The position numbers and the translations under genes are program-made. Positions 21,069 to 30,786 of a DNA stretch of 64,000 nucleotides are shown piece by piece. Origin of the DNA: an uncultured Prochlorococcus sp. (GTDB lineage: Bacteria > Cyanobacteriota > Cyanobacteriia > PCC-6307 > Cyanobiaceae); assembly GCA_902620895.1 (NCBI GenBank), contig CACNJU010000009.1:1-64000 (forward strand), read 5' to 3'. How positions within the stretch are numbered: position 1 is the first letter of the stretch; each line of letters begins with the position of its first letter. The notes below the pieces were generated by a model. The model made no database searches and was not told the origin of the DNA. It saw nothing but the letters and a program-made list of their open reading frames with translations.

Positions 21069-22601
21069 TTATTTGAGCTCAGTCTCTTTAGGAATCTTGT
21101 CATTATAAAGATCAATAATTTTATCCACCACCTCATTAATTGTGTATCCATCCGAAATAATTTCTATTGCGTCATTCGCTTTTATGAGAGGTGAAATTTC
21201 CCTATTAGAATCTTCAAAATCTCTTTTCTTTATAAGTTCTTTTAATGTGTTAAGTTCTATTTCTTGTGAGTCTTTGCTATTTTTATCAGATTTTCTTCTT
21301 TTTGCTCTTTCATCGATGCTAGCAGTTAAAAATATTTTAAGTTCTGCATGAGGAAAAACAGTAGTTCCTATATCTCTTCCCTCAGCTACAAGTCCACCTG
21401 AATCACCAATTTTTCTTTGTTCTGCTACTAAGAATTTTCTTACTTCTTTTATAGAGGATATTTTAGAAACGATGGAGCTTATCTCTTGCGACCTAATTTC
21501 TTCAGTAACACAGTAGTTATTAACATAAACATCCTGATGTGAATTTGTATTCGACTTGAAAACAATAGATATATTTTCAAGAATATTCTGTAATTCTTTT
21601 TCTTTTTTATAGTCAATATTTTCTTTTATCAGATGCCAACTCAATGCCCTATACATTGCTCCAGTATCTAAATATAAAAGTTTAAGTTTCTTCGCTATTA
21701 ACTTTGTTACGGTGCTTTTACCTGACCCTGCAGGACCATCAATTGCAATAATCGGCATTCTTTTCATTAGAAAAACGTGATCAATTAATCTTGTTTCTCC
21801 ACATCTTATCGCACCAGCCAGTAACGAAATATTATCCTCAAGTCTTGCTTTTTGGAGTGTATGGGGGTGTAAATGTTCTAAATATTCAATTGAAATTTTT
21901 TTTGCTGATAGCTTTTTAATTATTTCTTTTAAATTGATCTTTTTTTCGTGTTGAAAATTTTTTTTTGCTTCTAATAACTCATTTGAAAAAAAACTAATCA
22001 ATTTTCTTTCTCTTTTTGATAAATGTACATTACGTGAACTTAAAGGAATTCCATCAAAATCTCTTTGTGTCGGAATAGATTTAATAGCAACATTTAATTT
22101 TTTACTTAGGACAAGATTTTTTAAAATTAAAAGTTGTTGCCAATCTTTTTCTCCTAAATAAAGATTTTTTGGCTTGATGAGATTTAGTAATCTATAAATT
22201 ACTGTACAAACGCCATCAAAATGTCCAATTCGATTTAATCCACATAATGAAGAAGATAATTCTTTGGGAGCTTTTAGGAACTTGATATTTTTATTATTCG
22301 GTGGATATATTTCTTCAATACTTGGGATGAAGATTGCATCTGCGCCATTTGAAAATGAGATTTTTATATCATTATCAATTGTTTTAGGGTAATTCTCTAA
22401 ATCTAACTTGTTGTCGAATTGAAGTGGATTAATAAAAATACTTACTAAATTAACATTAGAATTGTCATTTTTTGCTGTTGATATTAGTTTTATATGTCCA
22501 TTATGAAGATTACCCATTGTTGGAATGAAGTTAATTTCGCTATTTATATTTCTTCTCCAATTTTCTATTTCTTCAGTTTTCGTTATTATTACTTTCTTCA
22601 C
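21069..22601 (-). CDS. panC-cmk: Bifunctional pantoate--beta-alanine ligase / cytidylate kinase
   Basis: 510 aa; N-terminal PanC (PTMGNLHNGHIKLI) fused to Cmk (IAIDGPAGSGKSTVTKLIAKKL). Confidence 0.95.
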   Translation of the reverse strand: MKKVIITKTEEIENWRRNINSEINFIPTMGNLHNGHIKLISTAKNDNSNVNLVSIFINPLQFDNKLDLENYPKTIDNDIKISFSNGADAIFIPSIEEIYPPNNKNIKFLKAPKELSSSLCGLNRIGHFDGVCTVIYRLLNLIKPKNLYLGEKDWQQLLILKNLVLSKKLNVAIKSIPTQRDFDGIPLSSRNVHLSKRERKLISFFSNELLEAKKNFQHEKKINLKEIIKKLSAKKISIEYLEHLHPHTLQKARLEDNISLLAGAIRCGETRLIDHVFLMKRMPIIAIDGPAGSGKSTVTKLIAKKLKLLYLDTGAMYRALSWHLIKENIDYKKEKELQNILENISIVFKSNTNSHQDVYVNNYCVTEEIRSQEISSIVSKISSIKEVRKFLVAEQRKIGDSGGLVAEGRDIGTTVFPHAELKIFLTASIDERAKRRKSDKNSKDSQEIELNTLKELIKKRDFEDSNREISPLIKANDAIEIISDGYTINEVVDKIIDLYNDKIPKETELK

Positions 22602-22699
22602 TTTGTTTTTAAAAAATAAATCTATTTGATAAATAATTACTGGACAAAAGCAATCTTAAGAGGAATATCTATATAGGGAAAGTCTATCATTTTTATTTT

Positions 22700-23743
22700 A
22701 TGGATTACAAAACATCAGGTGTTGATATAGAAGCTGGGCGAGAATTTGTTTCCGAAATAAAACAGGCAGTTGAAGGAACTCATACATCTAATGTGATTGA
22801 GGGAATTGGTGGGTTTGGAGGTTTGTTTAGAATTCCCATCGATAGTTTTAAAAAACCAGTTCTTGTCTCAGGAACTGATGGTGTTGGAACAAAACTAGAA
22901 TTAGCCCAAAGTAAAAACTTTCACTTTGAGGTTGGTATTGATTTAGTTGCAATGTGCATGAACGATATCATTACTAGTGGGGCAAAACCTCTATTTTTTT
23001 TGGATTATATAGCTACTGGGAAACTTGATAAGAAACAATTATTGAGGGTTGTTAAGGGAATTTCACATGGCTGCGGAGAAAATAACTGTTCATTGCTCGG
23101 TGGAGAAACTGCTGAAATGCCCGGATTTTATTCAAAAAATAAGTATGATCTTGCAGGATTTTGTGTTGGCATAGTTGATGAGGATAAGCTTATTAATGGT
23201 AAAAAAGTATCTGAAAATGACACAATAATTGCTTTAAAAAGTAATGGAGTGCATAGTAACGGCTTTAGTTTAGTGAGAAAAATTATTCAAAACAATAATC
23301 AAATAGATAAAGAATTTGAAAAAATTTCTCACTTAAATTTTTATGATGAGTTGTTGAAACCTACAAAAATTTACAATAATGTGATTAACCAAATATTATC
23401 TGAAAATATAGAAATTAAAGCAATGTCTCATATTACTGGAGGAGGAATTCCAGAAAATTTACCAAGATGTATCCCTTCTGATTTTATTCCTTATATAAAT
23501 ACCAGTTCTTGGGAGATACCTATTTTATTTAAATTTCTTAAAGAGAAAGGATCGATTCCTGAAAAAGATTTTTGGAATACTTTTAATCTTGGAGTGGGAT
23601 TTTGTTTAATAATCGATAAACAATTTAAGGACGCGATACTAAGTATCTGTAAAGATCATGACATAGATAGTTGGGAAATTGGAAAGATAGTTAGAAAAAA
23701 TGATTCAACAATTAGTAAGTTTTTGCCGGAAATTTTAACTTAA
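22700..23743 (+). CDS. purM: Phosphoribosylformylglycinamidine cyclo-ligase
   Basis: 347 aa; MDYKTSGVDIEAG, SGTDGVGTKLELA, LLGGETAEMPGFY. Confidence 0.98.
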   Translation: MDYKTSGVDIEAGREFVSEIKQAVEGTHTSNVIEGIGGFGGLFRIPIDSFKKPVLVSGTDGVGTKLELAQSKNFHFEVGIDLVAMCMNDIITSGAKPLFFLDYIATGKLDKKQLLRVVKGISHGCGENNCSLLGGETAEMPGFYSKNKYDLAGFCVGIVDEDKLINGKKVSENDTIIALKSNGVHSNGFSLVRKIIQNNNQIDKEFEKISHLNFYDELLKPTKIYNNVINQILSENIEIKAMSHITGGGIPENLPRCIPSDFIPYINTSSWEIPILFKFLKEKGSIPEKDFWNTFNLGVGFCLIIDKQFKDAILSICKDHDIDSWEIGKIVRKNDSTISKFLPEILT

Positions 23744-23875
23744 ATTTTTTTATCTTTTTTAAATCAGTTTTAAAAAATTATTTTTTATACCCAAATGAAA
23801 AAGTTAGGTGTAATATAATAAAATTACCGCCGAATTATATCGGAAGTTTAAGTATTAAGATTTAACCTTTATTCA

Positions 23876-24517
23876 ATGCCTTTTGCAAATAATCAAAGAA
23901 TTACACGTAGACGTAGTTCAGCTGGCCCTACACCTCCAAAAAGACCAATAGGTAATAATTCTGAATCAAGTGGTAGACAGGCTCAAGGCCCAAGACCAAC
24001 TTTTTTGACACTAAGGGATCATGGGAAAGTTTTTGTCGCTGATTTACCTAATTTATCCGATGGTCAATTAGCGCATATTAGTAAAGAAGCTAATGAAGTT
24101 TTAAATAGTTTGGAAAAAAGACTGAATGATCTTGAGAATGAACCTAATGTTAGTAATCCTGAAAACGATACGCTGATAAAAGCTTCTACCAAAAGAGACG
24201 TCACACTGAGGTTTATCAAATCAATAGAAGAAGAACAAGAACATAGAAAGAATAATCCTGCTTTACGAGATGCTGCATCTGAATCGTTACCGAGAACTTT
24301 TCTTGAGGTTGCTAGACATAGATTACCTGGAGCAACTTTTGATTCACTTCTTCGAGAGGCTCTTGAAGCTTGTGCAGTTGATGAGAGTGCTGAAGAAAAT
24401 CAAGTTATTGATGAGCCTAAAGAAACTGTAAAAATTATGGATATACCCTCTTCCAACACTAATCCTTCTCTTGTTGTTAGTATCGATTCAAGCAAAAGTA
24501 ATAATAATGAGAAATGA
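23876..24517 (+). CDS. Conserved hypothetical protein
   Basis: 213-aa ORF with a basic, proline-rich N-terminus (RRRSSAGPTPPKRPIG); no family recognised. Confidence 0.7.
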   Translation: MPFANNQRITRRRSSAGPTPPKRPIGNNSESSGRQAQGPRPTFLTLRDHGKVFVADLPNLSDGQLAHISKEANEVLNSLEKRLNDLENEPNVSNPENDTLIKASTKRDVTLRFIKSIEEEQEHRKNNPALRDAASESLPRTFLEVARHRLPGATFDSLLREALEACAVDESAEENQVIDEPKETVKIMDIPSSNTNPSLVVSIDSSKSNNNEK

Positions 24518-24668
24518 TGAGCTAAACATTGATTTTGCAAATGATTCAACTAACAAAGAATCCCAAGCGATACTAGATAATGAAAAGGTTTTATGTAATC
24601 ACTGCAAAAGAACTCCTTCTAATGGAATTGGGTGTTTGGGAATGTGTGTAGCTGATAATGATTATTAA
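24507..24668 (+). CDS. Small Cys-rich hypothetical protein (53 aa)
   Basis: MRNDELNID...CNHCKRTPSNGIGCLGMCVADNDY; ATG overlaps the upstream stop by 11 nt; C-x2-C-x9-C-x3-C. Confidence 0.6.
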   Translation: MRNDELNIDFANDSTNKESQAILDNEKVLCNHCKRTPSNGIGCLGMCVADNDY

Positions 24669-24684
24669 AATGAAAAGATTAAGT

Positions 24685-25788
24685 CTATAAAGAGACTCTA
24701 AATTTAATCTTTAATTTTTTGTAAAGTTTTTTAATAGGTAAAACGTAATAACAATACAAAGGATTGAATTTATTGTATTCACTGTCTTTAATACCGAATC
24801 CGTTTATATCTTTTAAATTACTTTCATCTAAGTAGGTACCAAATAATTGATCCCATATACATAAAACTCTTCCAAAATTTTTGTTGAAATGTTTTGGATT
24901 ATCAGAATGATGCAACCAGTGTAAGCTCGGACTTAAGAAAATATAAGAAATTGGTTTTGGAAAAACTAATTTAAGCGAGCTATGTCCAATAAAACCAAAA
25001 CAATCCCCAGCTATGCCAAATATTGTCCACAAAACAAATAAAGGCCATTGCCCTTGTTCAATAGCTTGATTTACAAATACAACACCAAGCAAAACCAATG
25101 GTAAATCTATGATTCCATTTATTGTTTGATGGAGTGTGCCTACACGACTATGATTTAAGATATTCATTTCTGTTGCTGAATGATGAAATTCGTGGATTTC
25201 CCAAAGAAATGCATGAGAAATTCGGTGAGATATGTACATACCTAATTCAAATATTAATAATCCCAAAATAAACATTATGAAGGATGTAAAACTATTAGAA
25301 AAAACATCCAAAGGTACTAAGCTTTCATATATATTGTTCAAAAATGTTTTAAAACCGGTTGAAAATCTAGAGATACCCAGAGTAGCAAAATAAGTTAAAT
25401 AACTTAATTTGAATTCAACCATCGAGAGAATGTAGTAAATTAAATCGGCGTATTTTCTTCCTTTAGAACTATGGATTCTGGCGAGACTTAAATGTTGAAT
25501 ATTTTTTGACTTTATTAATTCAAATAAAGATATCAATATGAACGGCCAACCAACAGATAAAGCTTTAATTGAAAAAGAATTTATCAAATTTAGATTATTA
25601 ATAAAATTATCGAAATTAAGTTTTATGTTTAATGAAAGAAAACTAGAGTCGGGCATTATGTCTCTTGTCATCCATATTACTCTTGGAATCAGTGCTAAGA
25701 GAAGAACGATATAAGTAACTTTTGACCGTCTAATATTGATTATATATTTTAGGAAATAACGATTTTCCTCTTTAGTAAAGTTATTCAT
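24685..25788 (-). CDS. Sterol desaturase / fatty acid hydroxylase family protein
   Basis: 367-aa membrane protein with histidine motifs HRISH, HEFHH and HWLHH. Confidence 0.88.
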   Translation of the reverse strand: MNNFTKEENRYFLKYIINIRRSKVTYIVLLLALIPRVIWMTRDIMPDSSFLSLNIKLNFDNFINNLNLINSFSIKALSVGWPFILISLFELIKSKNIQHLSLARIHSSKGRKYADLIYYILSMVEFKLSYLTYFATLGISRFSTGFKTFLNNIYESLVPLDVFSNSFTSFIMFILGLLIFELGMYISHRISHAFLWEIHEFHHSATEMNILNHSRVGTLHQTINGIIDLPLVLLGVVFVNQAIEQGQWPLFVLWTIFGIAGDCFGFIGHSSLKLVFPKPISYIFLSPSLHWLHHSDNPKHFNKNFGRVLCIWDQLFGTYLDESNLKDINGFGIKDSEYNKFNPLYCYYVLPIKKLYKKLKIKFRVSL

Positions 25789-25899
25789 TCAGGCATCTAA
25801 AAAATTTACTTTTAAAAACGTTCTAAAATTTTAGTAAATAATAGCGAATAAAATGAAAAATAAAATTAATATAATTTTAAATTAAAAAAATAAAATTAT

Positions 25900-27165
25900 A
25901 TGAATAATCAATTTAAAAACAATTTTTCCAGAATTGTGATTATAAATTCACTATTGTTATTTATTATATTAGTCATTCTCGAAGTCTTTGCTAAATTATT
26001 CAATAATTGGGCGAATAAAGAATTTAATATCAATCATTGGAAATTTAATATAGATCCTGCAGTTGGACATGCTCATAATTTAAAAGACTTTGATATTCTT
26101 AAAAATTCAAAATCGTTAGAAATAAAGGGCTCTAAATTACATTCCAAAATAAATAATTCTAATAAAGATAAAAAGACTTTTAAGATTAGTGTATTTGGGG
26201 GGTCTACCACAGATCCTTTAGGGACAAATTTTTCAGGTCAAAATGGAACTTGGCCATATCGTTTATTTAATATTATCAATAGAAATAGTTCGGATTTAAA
26301 TGTAGAGATATCAAACTTTGGTATAGGAGGAGCTTCAAGTTCCCAAGAATTGATAAGACTTATTGCTTCTACTCAATACTCAATACCAAGAATCTTCATT
26401 AGTTATAACGGAATAAATGAAAAATATTTTACACATGATCATTATATTGAAAAAGCTAATATTTATGCTCCAAATATGATTTTAGAGGGGATTAATGGTT
26501 CATTTCTAGATACATCAAACGGAAGATTTTTTAAATGTAAATTCATTTGCATTGAATCAACAGAGCTTTATAAACTAATTACTTTTACTTCTAATTTTTT
26601 GAGGTCAGACTTGAGAATCTCATGGCAACTAGAAGGGGTAAAACCTCAAAAAAACGGGTTTAGAAATTCAAAATATTTAATTGTTAATAATAAAAATTTT
26701 ATTAATTCTCTTCAAAAAGAGAAAAAACTTACAAAGGATATGGAAGAAAAATTAATAGTTGCTTCGGAATTATGGTTTATGAACGTGAACTTGATGCACT
26801 CAATTGCTTCTTCGATGAATTCAAAATATTACGTCTTTTTACAACCTACTTACGGACTAGGAATGAGTAGAAAAGACATGGTTAAACAAGCAAAAGTAAA
26901 TGGTCAAGATAATATCTACTCAAATATTTTACTCTCTCACTTAATGGATAATGGTCCTGAAGTATATAACTTTATTTACGAACATCTCAGGAAAAAATGT
27001 GAGCTTATTGATTTTTGTATTGATGCATCAGTTATGAAAGAATTAACTATGTCACATGATTATTATGAAAGTGATATGTCACACCCTAATCTTGAAGGAA
27101 ATAACTTTGTAGCTGATTTCATATATAGAAATATTGTAGATGATATTAATATTCAAAATTTTTGA
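25900..27165 (+). CDS. SGNH/GDSL hydrolase-like protein with N-terminal membrane anchor
   Basis: 421 aa; N-terminal hydrophobic segment, block I FGGSTTDPLG, IGGASSSQE, YNGINEK, and block V DMSHPNLEGNNFVADFI. Confidence 0.8.
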   Translation: MNNQFKNNFSRIVIINSLLLFIILVILEVFAKLFNNWANKEFNINHWKFNIDPAVGHAHNLKDFDILKNSKSLEIKGSKLHSKINNSNKDKKTFKISVFGGSTTDPLGTNFSGQNGTWPYRLFNIINRNSSDLNVEISNFGIGGASSSQELIRLIASTQYSIPRIFISYNGINEKYFTHDHYIEKANIYAPNMILEGINGSFLDTSNGRFFKCKFICIESTELYKLITFTSNFLRSDLRISWQLEGVKPQKNGFRNSKYLIVNNKNFINSLQKEKKLTKDMEEKLIVASELWFMNVNLMHSIASSMNSKYYVFLQPTYGLGMSRKDMVKQAKVNGQDNIYSNILLSHLMDNGPEVYNFIYEHLRKKCELIDFCIDASVMKELTMSHDYYESDMSHPNLEGNNFVADFIYRNIVDDINIQNF

Positions 27166-27276
27166 TTTAAATTGCCATAAGTTTTGAGCTAATGGTTTGC
27201 ATTGCTTTACTAATTATTTTCAAATAGTTGTTCAAATCAAATTTAAATATTTCTTTGATGTTTTAGATTGTAAAAA

Positions 27277-27627
27277 AAACTAGAATTTTTGAAATTAAAT
27301 GAAGATGTTTTTTTAAATGAAATTAGTCAATTAAAAAACTCTGATGATTATTTATTTACGACAAAGAACATAATGGTGATTTTAATAATCAAAGATTAAT
27401 TGCTTTTTCTGAAGGTCCTCATTTTGCCAATAAAACTTAGATTGCTTAAAATTTAAAAATTTAGATAATAAGAAAAGTAAGGAAATACTTTTAAACAAAA
27501 TCAAATGTGTATTTTTGAGAGTAGAAAGTAATTTTTGCTTAGATAAGTTGATAATTCAAAAATAATTTTGAATGAAAAACTAATTTTAGAATTCCAGTTA
27601 GTAGGTAAATTCATGGGATACTATTAA
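27277..27627 (+). pseudogene. Frameshifted remnant of an unidentified protein-coding gene
   Basis: Consecutive protein-like stretches in shifting frames: KLEFLKLNEDVFLNEISQLKNSDDYL / IYDKEHNGDFNNQRLIAFSEGPHFANKT / FKNLDNKKSKEILLNKIKCVFLRVESNFCLDKLIIQK / SKIILNEKLILEFQLVGKFMGYY*. Confidence 0.5.
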
Positions 27628-27753
27628 AAAGTGAAAAAGGTCGATTCACCTATTACTAACCTGATACTTTAAAAACTTTGAAATTTAGAAATAGATTCTC
27701 GAAACTTAAGTTTTTGGAGATAACCATAGCTAACCTTTTACCCAGAATATCAA

Positions 27754-27824
27754 AGGCGGCACCCAGATTCGAACTGGGGATAAAGGATTTGCAATCCTCT
27801 GCCTTACCACTTGGCCATGCCGCC
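27754..27824 (-). tRNA. tRNA-Cys (anticodon GCA)
   Basis: Reverse complement GGCGGCATGGCCAAGTGGTAAGGCAGAGGATTGCAAATCCTTTATCCCCAGTTCGAATCTGGGTGCCGCCT; U73 discriminator fits tRNA-Cys. Confidence 0.96.
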
Positions 27825-27866
27825 GATTTAGACATAAATATGTCTCTTAATGATCTTACCAGCAAT

Positions 27867-29096
27867 ATGTCTCAATCTCTATTATTTATCTGCAATGGCC
27901 ATGGAGAAGATGTAATTGCATTAGAGATAATAAAAAGATTATTAAAAAAAACAAAAAATCAAAATATTGAAGTTTTGCCTCTGGTGGGCAATGGGGAGGT
28001 TTTTAATTCTATAAAATCAAATAATTTTCGTAAAATAGGGTTTTTGAAAGAACTTCCTAGTGGAGGCTTTAGTAATCAAAGTCTTAAAGGGTTTTTGCTT
28101 GATTTGTGTGCTGGATTTTTAATTTATAATTTAAAAAATTATTTTATTGTAAAACAAAAGTCTAAAGATAAATTCAAAATTATTGCAGTGGGGGATTTTT
28201 TGCCATTATTTTTTGCTTGGAGTTCAGAATGCGAATTTTGTTTTGTTGGAACGCCTAAAAGCGATCATACGTGGAGGAGTGGTCCAGGATGGGCTTTAAG
28301 TGATTTTTATCATAAATTTAAAGGCTCTGAATGGGATCCATGGGAAATGTTTTTAATGAAATCTCCAAGATGTAAAAATTTAATTATGAGGGATAAAATC
28401 ACAGCTAATAATTTGAATAAAAAAAATATTGATGCAAAATTCTTGGGTAATCCAATGATGGATTTTGTTAATGAAAAAAATGAAAAGATATCAAATATTA
28501 TTTCTTTTAAAAGGATTATTTTATTAGTTGGAAGTAGATACCCTGAAGCTCTTAAAAATCTTGATAAATTTCTTAATTGTTTGCAAGATTATCCTTTATC
28601 AAAGAATTTGTTCATACTTTTGCCTTTGAGCATTAATGCGAATGTTATTCAAATTCAAAGTTATTTAAATAAATATGGTTTTATAAAACAGAGTGAAGTT
28701 AAATTTCTAATCGATGAAGATTCAGTATGGAAAAAGAAAGATCAATATTTAGTAATTGGAAAAGGTAAATTTAATTTATGGGCCAATATGGCAGAAGTTG
28801 GCTTATCTAATGCAGGAACTGCTACAGAGCAAATTGCTGGCCTTGGAATTCCATCTCTTTCTCTACCTGGTTCTGGGCCACAATTTACGAAATCATTTGC
28901 AAAAAGGCAATCAAGATTATTGGGAGGAAGTGTTCTGGTTTGCAAGAACAAAAAAAATCTTTTAAAACATTTAAGTTTACTTTTGAAACAAAAAGTTCAT
29001 AGGTTAGAACAAGCAAAAATTGGGAAAAAAAGAATGGGGGGATCTGGAGCAAGTAAGAAAATCGTAGATTCCATCAACCTTCATTTGTTATCTTAG
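27867..29096 (+). CDS. Lipid-A-disaccharide synthase-related conserved protein
   Basis: SLLFICNGHGEDVIALEIIKRL, FVGTPKSDHTWRSGPGWALSDFYHKFKGSEWDPWE, GTATEQIAGLGIPSLSLPGSGPQFT. The ORF-track start at 27678 runs through tRNA-Cys; starts at 27840 or 27867 are more likely. Confidence 0.85.
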   Translation: MSQSLLFICNGHGEDVIALEIIKRLLKKTKNQNIEVLPLVGNGEVFNSIKSNNFRKIGFLKELPSGGFSNQSLKGFLLDLCAGFLIYNLKNYFIVKQKSKDKFKIIAVGDFLPLFFAWSSECEFCFVGTPKSDHTWRSGPGWALSDFYHKFKGSEWDPWEMFLMKSPRCKNLIMRDKITANNLNKKNIDAKFLGNPMMDFVNEKNEKISNIISFKRIILLVGSRYPEALKNLDKFLNCLQDYPLSKNLFILLPLSINANVIQIQSYLNKYGFIKQSEVKFLIDEDSVWKKKDQYLVIGKGKFNLWANMAEVGLSNAGTATEQIAGLGIPSLSLPGSGPQFTKSFAKRQSRLLGGSVLVCKNKKNLLKHLSLLLKQKVHRLEQAKIGKKRMGGSGASKKIVDSINLHLLS

Positions 29097-29131
29097 TAAA
29101 TGGCAATAATGTATTAATTATTAATTCTTTT

Positions 29132-29398
29132 ATGTATCCAATAAATGATCGCCAATATCTAAAAATTTGCGCAGAGATTGCAAAACTTATGAGTATAAGC
29201 TTATCTTCTGCTAAGAAGAAAGTGGAAATTCAAATTGCAAAAGAAGGCTCGAAAAATTTACAAGAAAAAATACAAGTTGCTCAAAATCTCTTGGAAATTT
29301 GTGAAAAAAATGATGGAGATAAATTAAGTTCTACAAGAATACTTGATAAACTTATGGAAACTATTGATGGTGAAGATAATTTTTTAACTGAAGATTAA
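29132..29398 (+). CDS. Conserved small hypothetical protein
   Basis: 88-aa ORF with coding-like composition; family not assigned. Confidence 0.65.
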   Translation: MYPINDRQYLKICAEIAKLMSISLSSAKKKVEIQIAKEGSKNLQEKIQVAQNLLEICEKNDGDKLSSTRILDKLMETIDGEDNFLTED

Positions 29399-29401
29399 TT
29401 C

Positions 29402-30037
29402 TTAATGTTCAAATATATTCGAGAATCTTAGTATGTCTAAATCAACATGTACAGAAATTGTTTCGAAACATTTTTGAGCTAATTCATATCTATTCTCTCT
29501 TTCTAAGATAACTTTTAATTTATGCATAGCTTCAATTAAATATCTAACATCATTTGCTGCATAATCTAATTGATCTTGTGTTAAATCTTCGTTACTACCC
29601 CAATCACTGCTTTGTGAGCTTTTGTCTAATTCTATACCTAACAATTCATTAATTAAATCCTTTAAACCATGTTTATTTGTATAAGTTCTTGCCAATTTAC
29701 TAGCAATTTTTGTACAAAAAATATTTTTTGTATTAATTCCAAGATTACATTTTAGAGCTGCTACATCAAATCTCGCATAGTGAAAGATTTTAGTAATTTT
29801 GTCATCTTCAAGAAGTACTTTTAAATGAGGCGAAGAAGATGTATTAAGATCGATTTTTATACAGGATGTTCTTTCAAATTCATTGCATATTTGTACTAAA
29901 CAAAGTCTATCCCTACCATGAATTAAACCCATTGCTTCAGTATCAATAGCTAGGAATGATGATTTTTTATAAAAATTGTATAAATCTTCTGTTAAATCGC
30001 TATGAACAAGATCGATATTTTTATTTTTGATAGTCAT
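29402..30037 (-). CDS. Ribonuclease D-like 3'-5' exonuclease
   Basis: 211 aa; FLAIDTEAMGL (DxE), FHYARFDVAALKCNLG, DQLDYAANDVRYLIE. Confidence 0.93.
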   Translation of the reverse strand: MTIKNKNIDLVHSDLTEDLYNFYKKSSFLAIDTEAMGLIHGRDRLCLVQICNEFERTSCIKIDLNTSSSPHLKVLLEDDKITKIFHYARFDVAALKCNLGINTKNIFCTKIASKLARTYTNKHGLKDLINELLGIELDKSSQSSDWGSNEDLTQDQLDYAANDVRYLIEAMHKLKVILERENRYELAQKCFETISVHVDLDILRFSNIFEH

Positions 30038-30200
30038 TTTAAAAAGTATTTAAAGTAATTTAAGATTTAGAATATTACTTAAGATTTTATTTAATTAAGA
30101 ATTTTTATCTAATAATCATATTTTACAGAATAAATCCAAAAAATTATAATATGATGTAAATTTAATTTTTATTCTCGAGTTACAAGAAAAAATTTATTTA

Positions 30201-30758
30201 ATGTCCTATTCCTTAAATTCAACATTATTGCTGACAATTCTTTTGGCCATAGGATTATTTTTTTTTCTTAGGGCTTCTAGTAAAGATAGAACAACTATCG
30301 TTGAGGTTTCATCTTCCCAGCAGCCAGTTAAGGTTCTTAATGGTTTATGTGAATGGCTTAATTTGAGGGGATGGAAGCAAACAGGAGGAGATTTTGAACA
30401 AAGAATTTTAATATTTAAGGGACAAGTTGTTTCTAGTAAATTTTTAGCAATTTTTTTAGGTTTTCTTGGCGGTTTTGGTTCTTGTGCTTTGGGATTAGTA
30501 ATTATTCAAATATATCCTGAATTAGGTTGGTGGCCTATTCTTTTAGGCTTAATTGGTGGCCCTTTGTCTGGAATTGTTTATTTTAAAAAATCAGCAAGAG
30601 AGGAGAAATTTGAATTAAGGTTGATCAACAAAAATGAAAATGATTCAACTTTCATGAGACTAAGAGCACATAGGGATGAATTAATCTCTTTAGAAAATGA
30701 ACTTGGAGAAAAACTTCAATTGAAAAGTGATGGTTCTTTATTCAAGACACCTATTTAA
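30201..30758 (+). CDS. Conserved membrane protein; possible cofactor-assembly-of-complex-C (CCB) family
   Basis: 185 aa; N-terminal TM segment, FFLRASSKDRTTIVEV, then a two-TM hairpin. Family assignment from memory. Confidence 0.55.
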   Translation: MSYSLNSTLLLTILLAIGLFFFLRASSKDRTTIVEVSSSQQPVKVLNGLCEWLNLRGWKQTGGDFEQRILIFKGQVVSSKFLAIFLGFLGGFGSCALGLVIIQIYPELGWWPILLGLIGGPLSGIVYFKKSAREEKFELRLINKNENDSTFMRLRAHRDELISLENELGEKLQLKSDGSLFKTPI

Positions 30759-30786
30759 TATACCTGAAAAAGTTATTTGATAATTT

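Noticed and set aside
27656-27865. ORF 27656..27865 (-) and the 27678 start of the + strand ORF
   Set aside because: Both read through tRNA-Cys; the downstream protein begins at 27840 or 27867.
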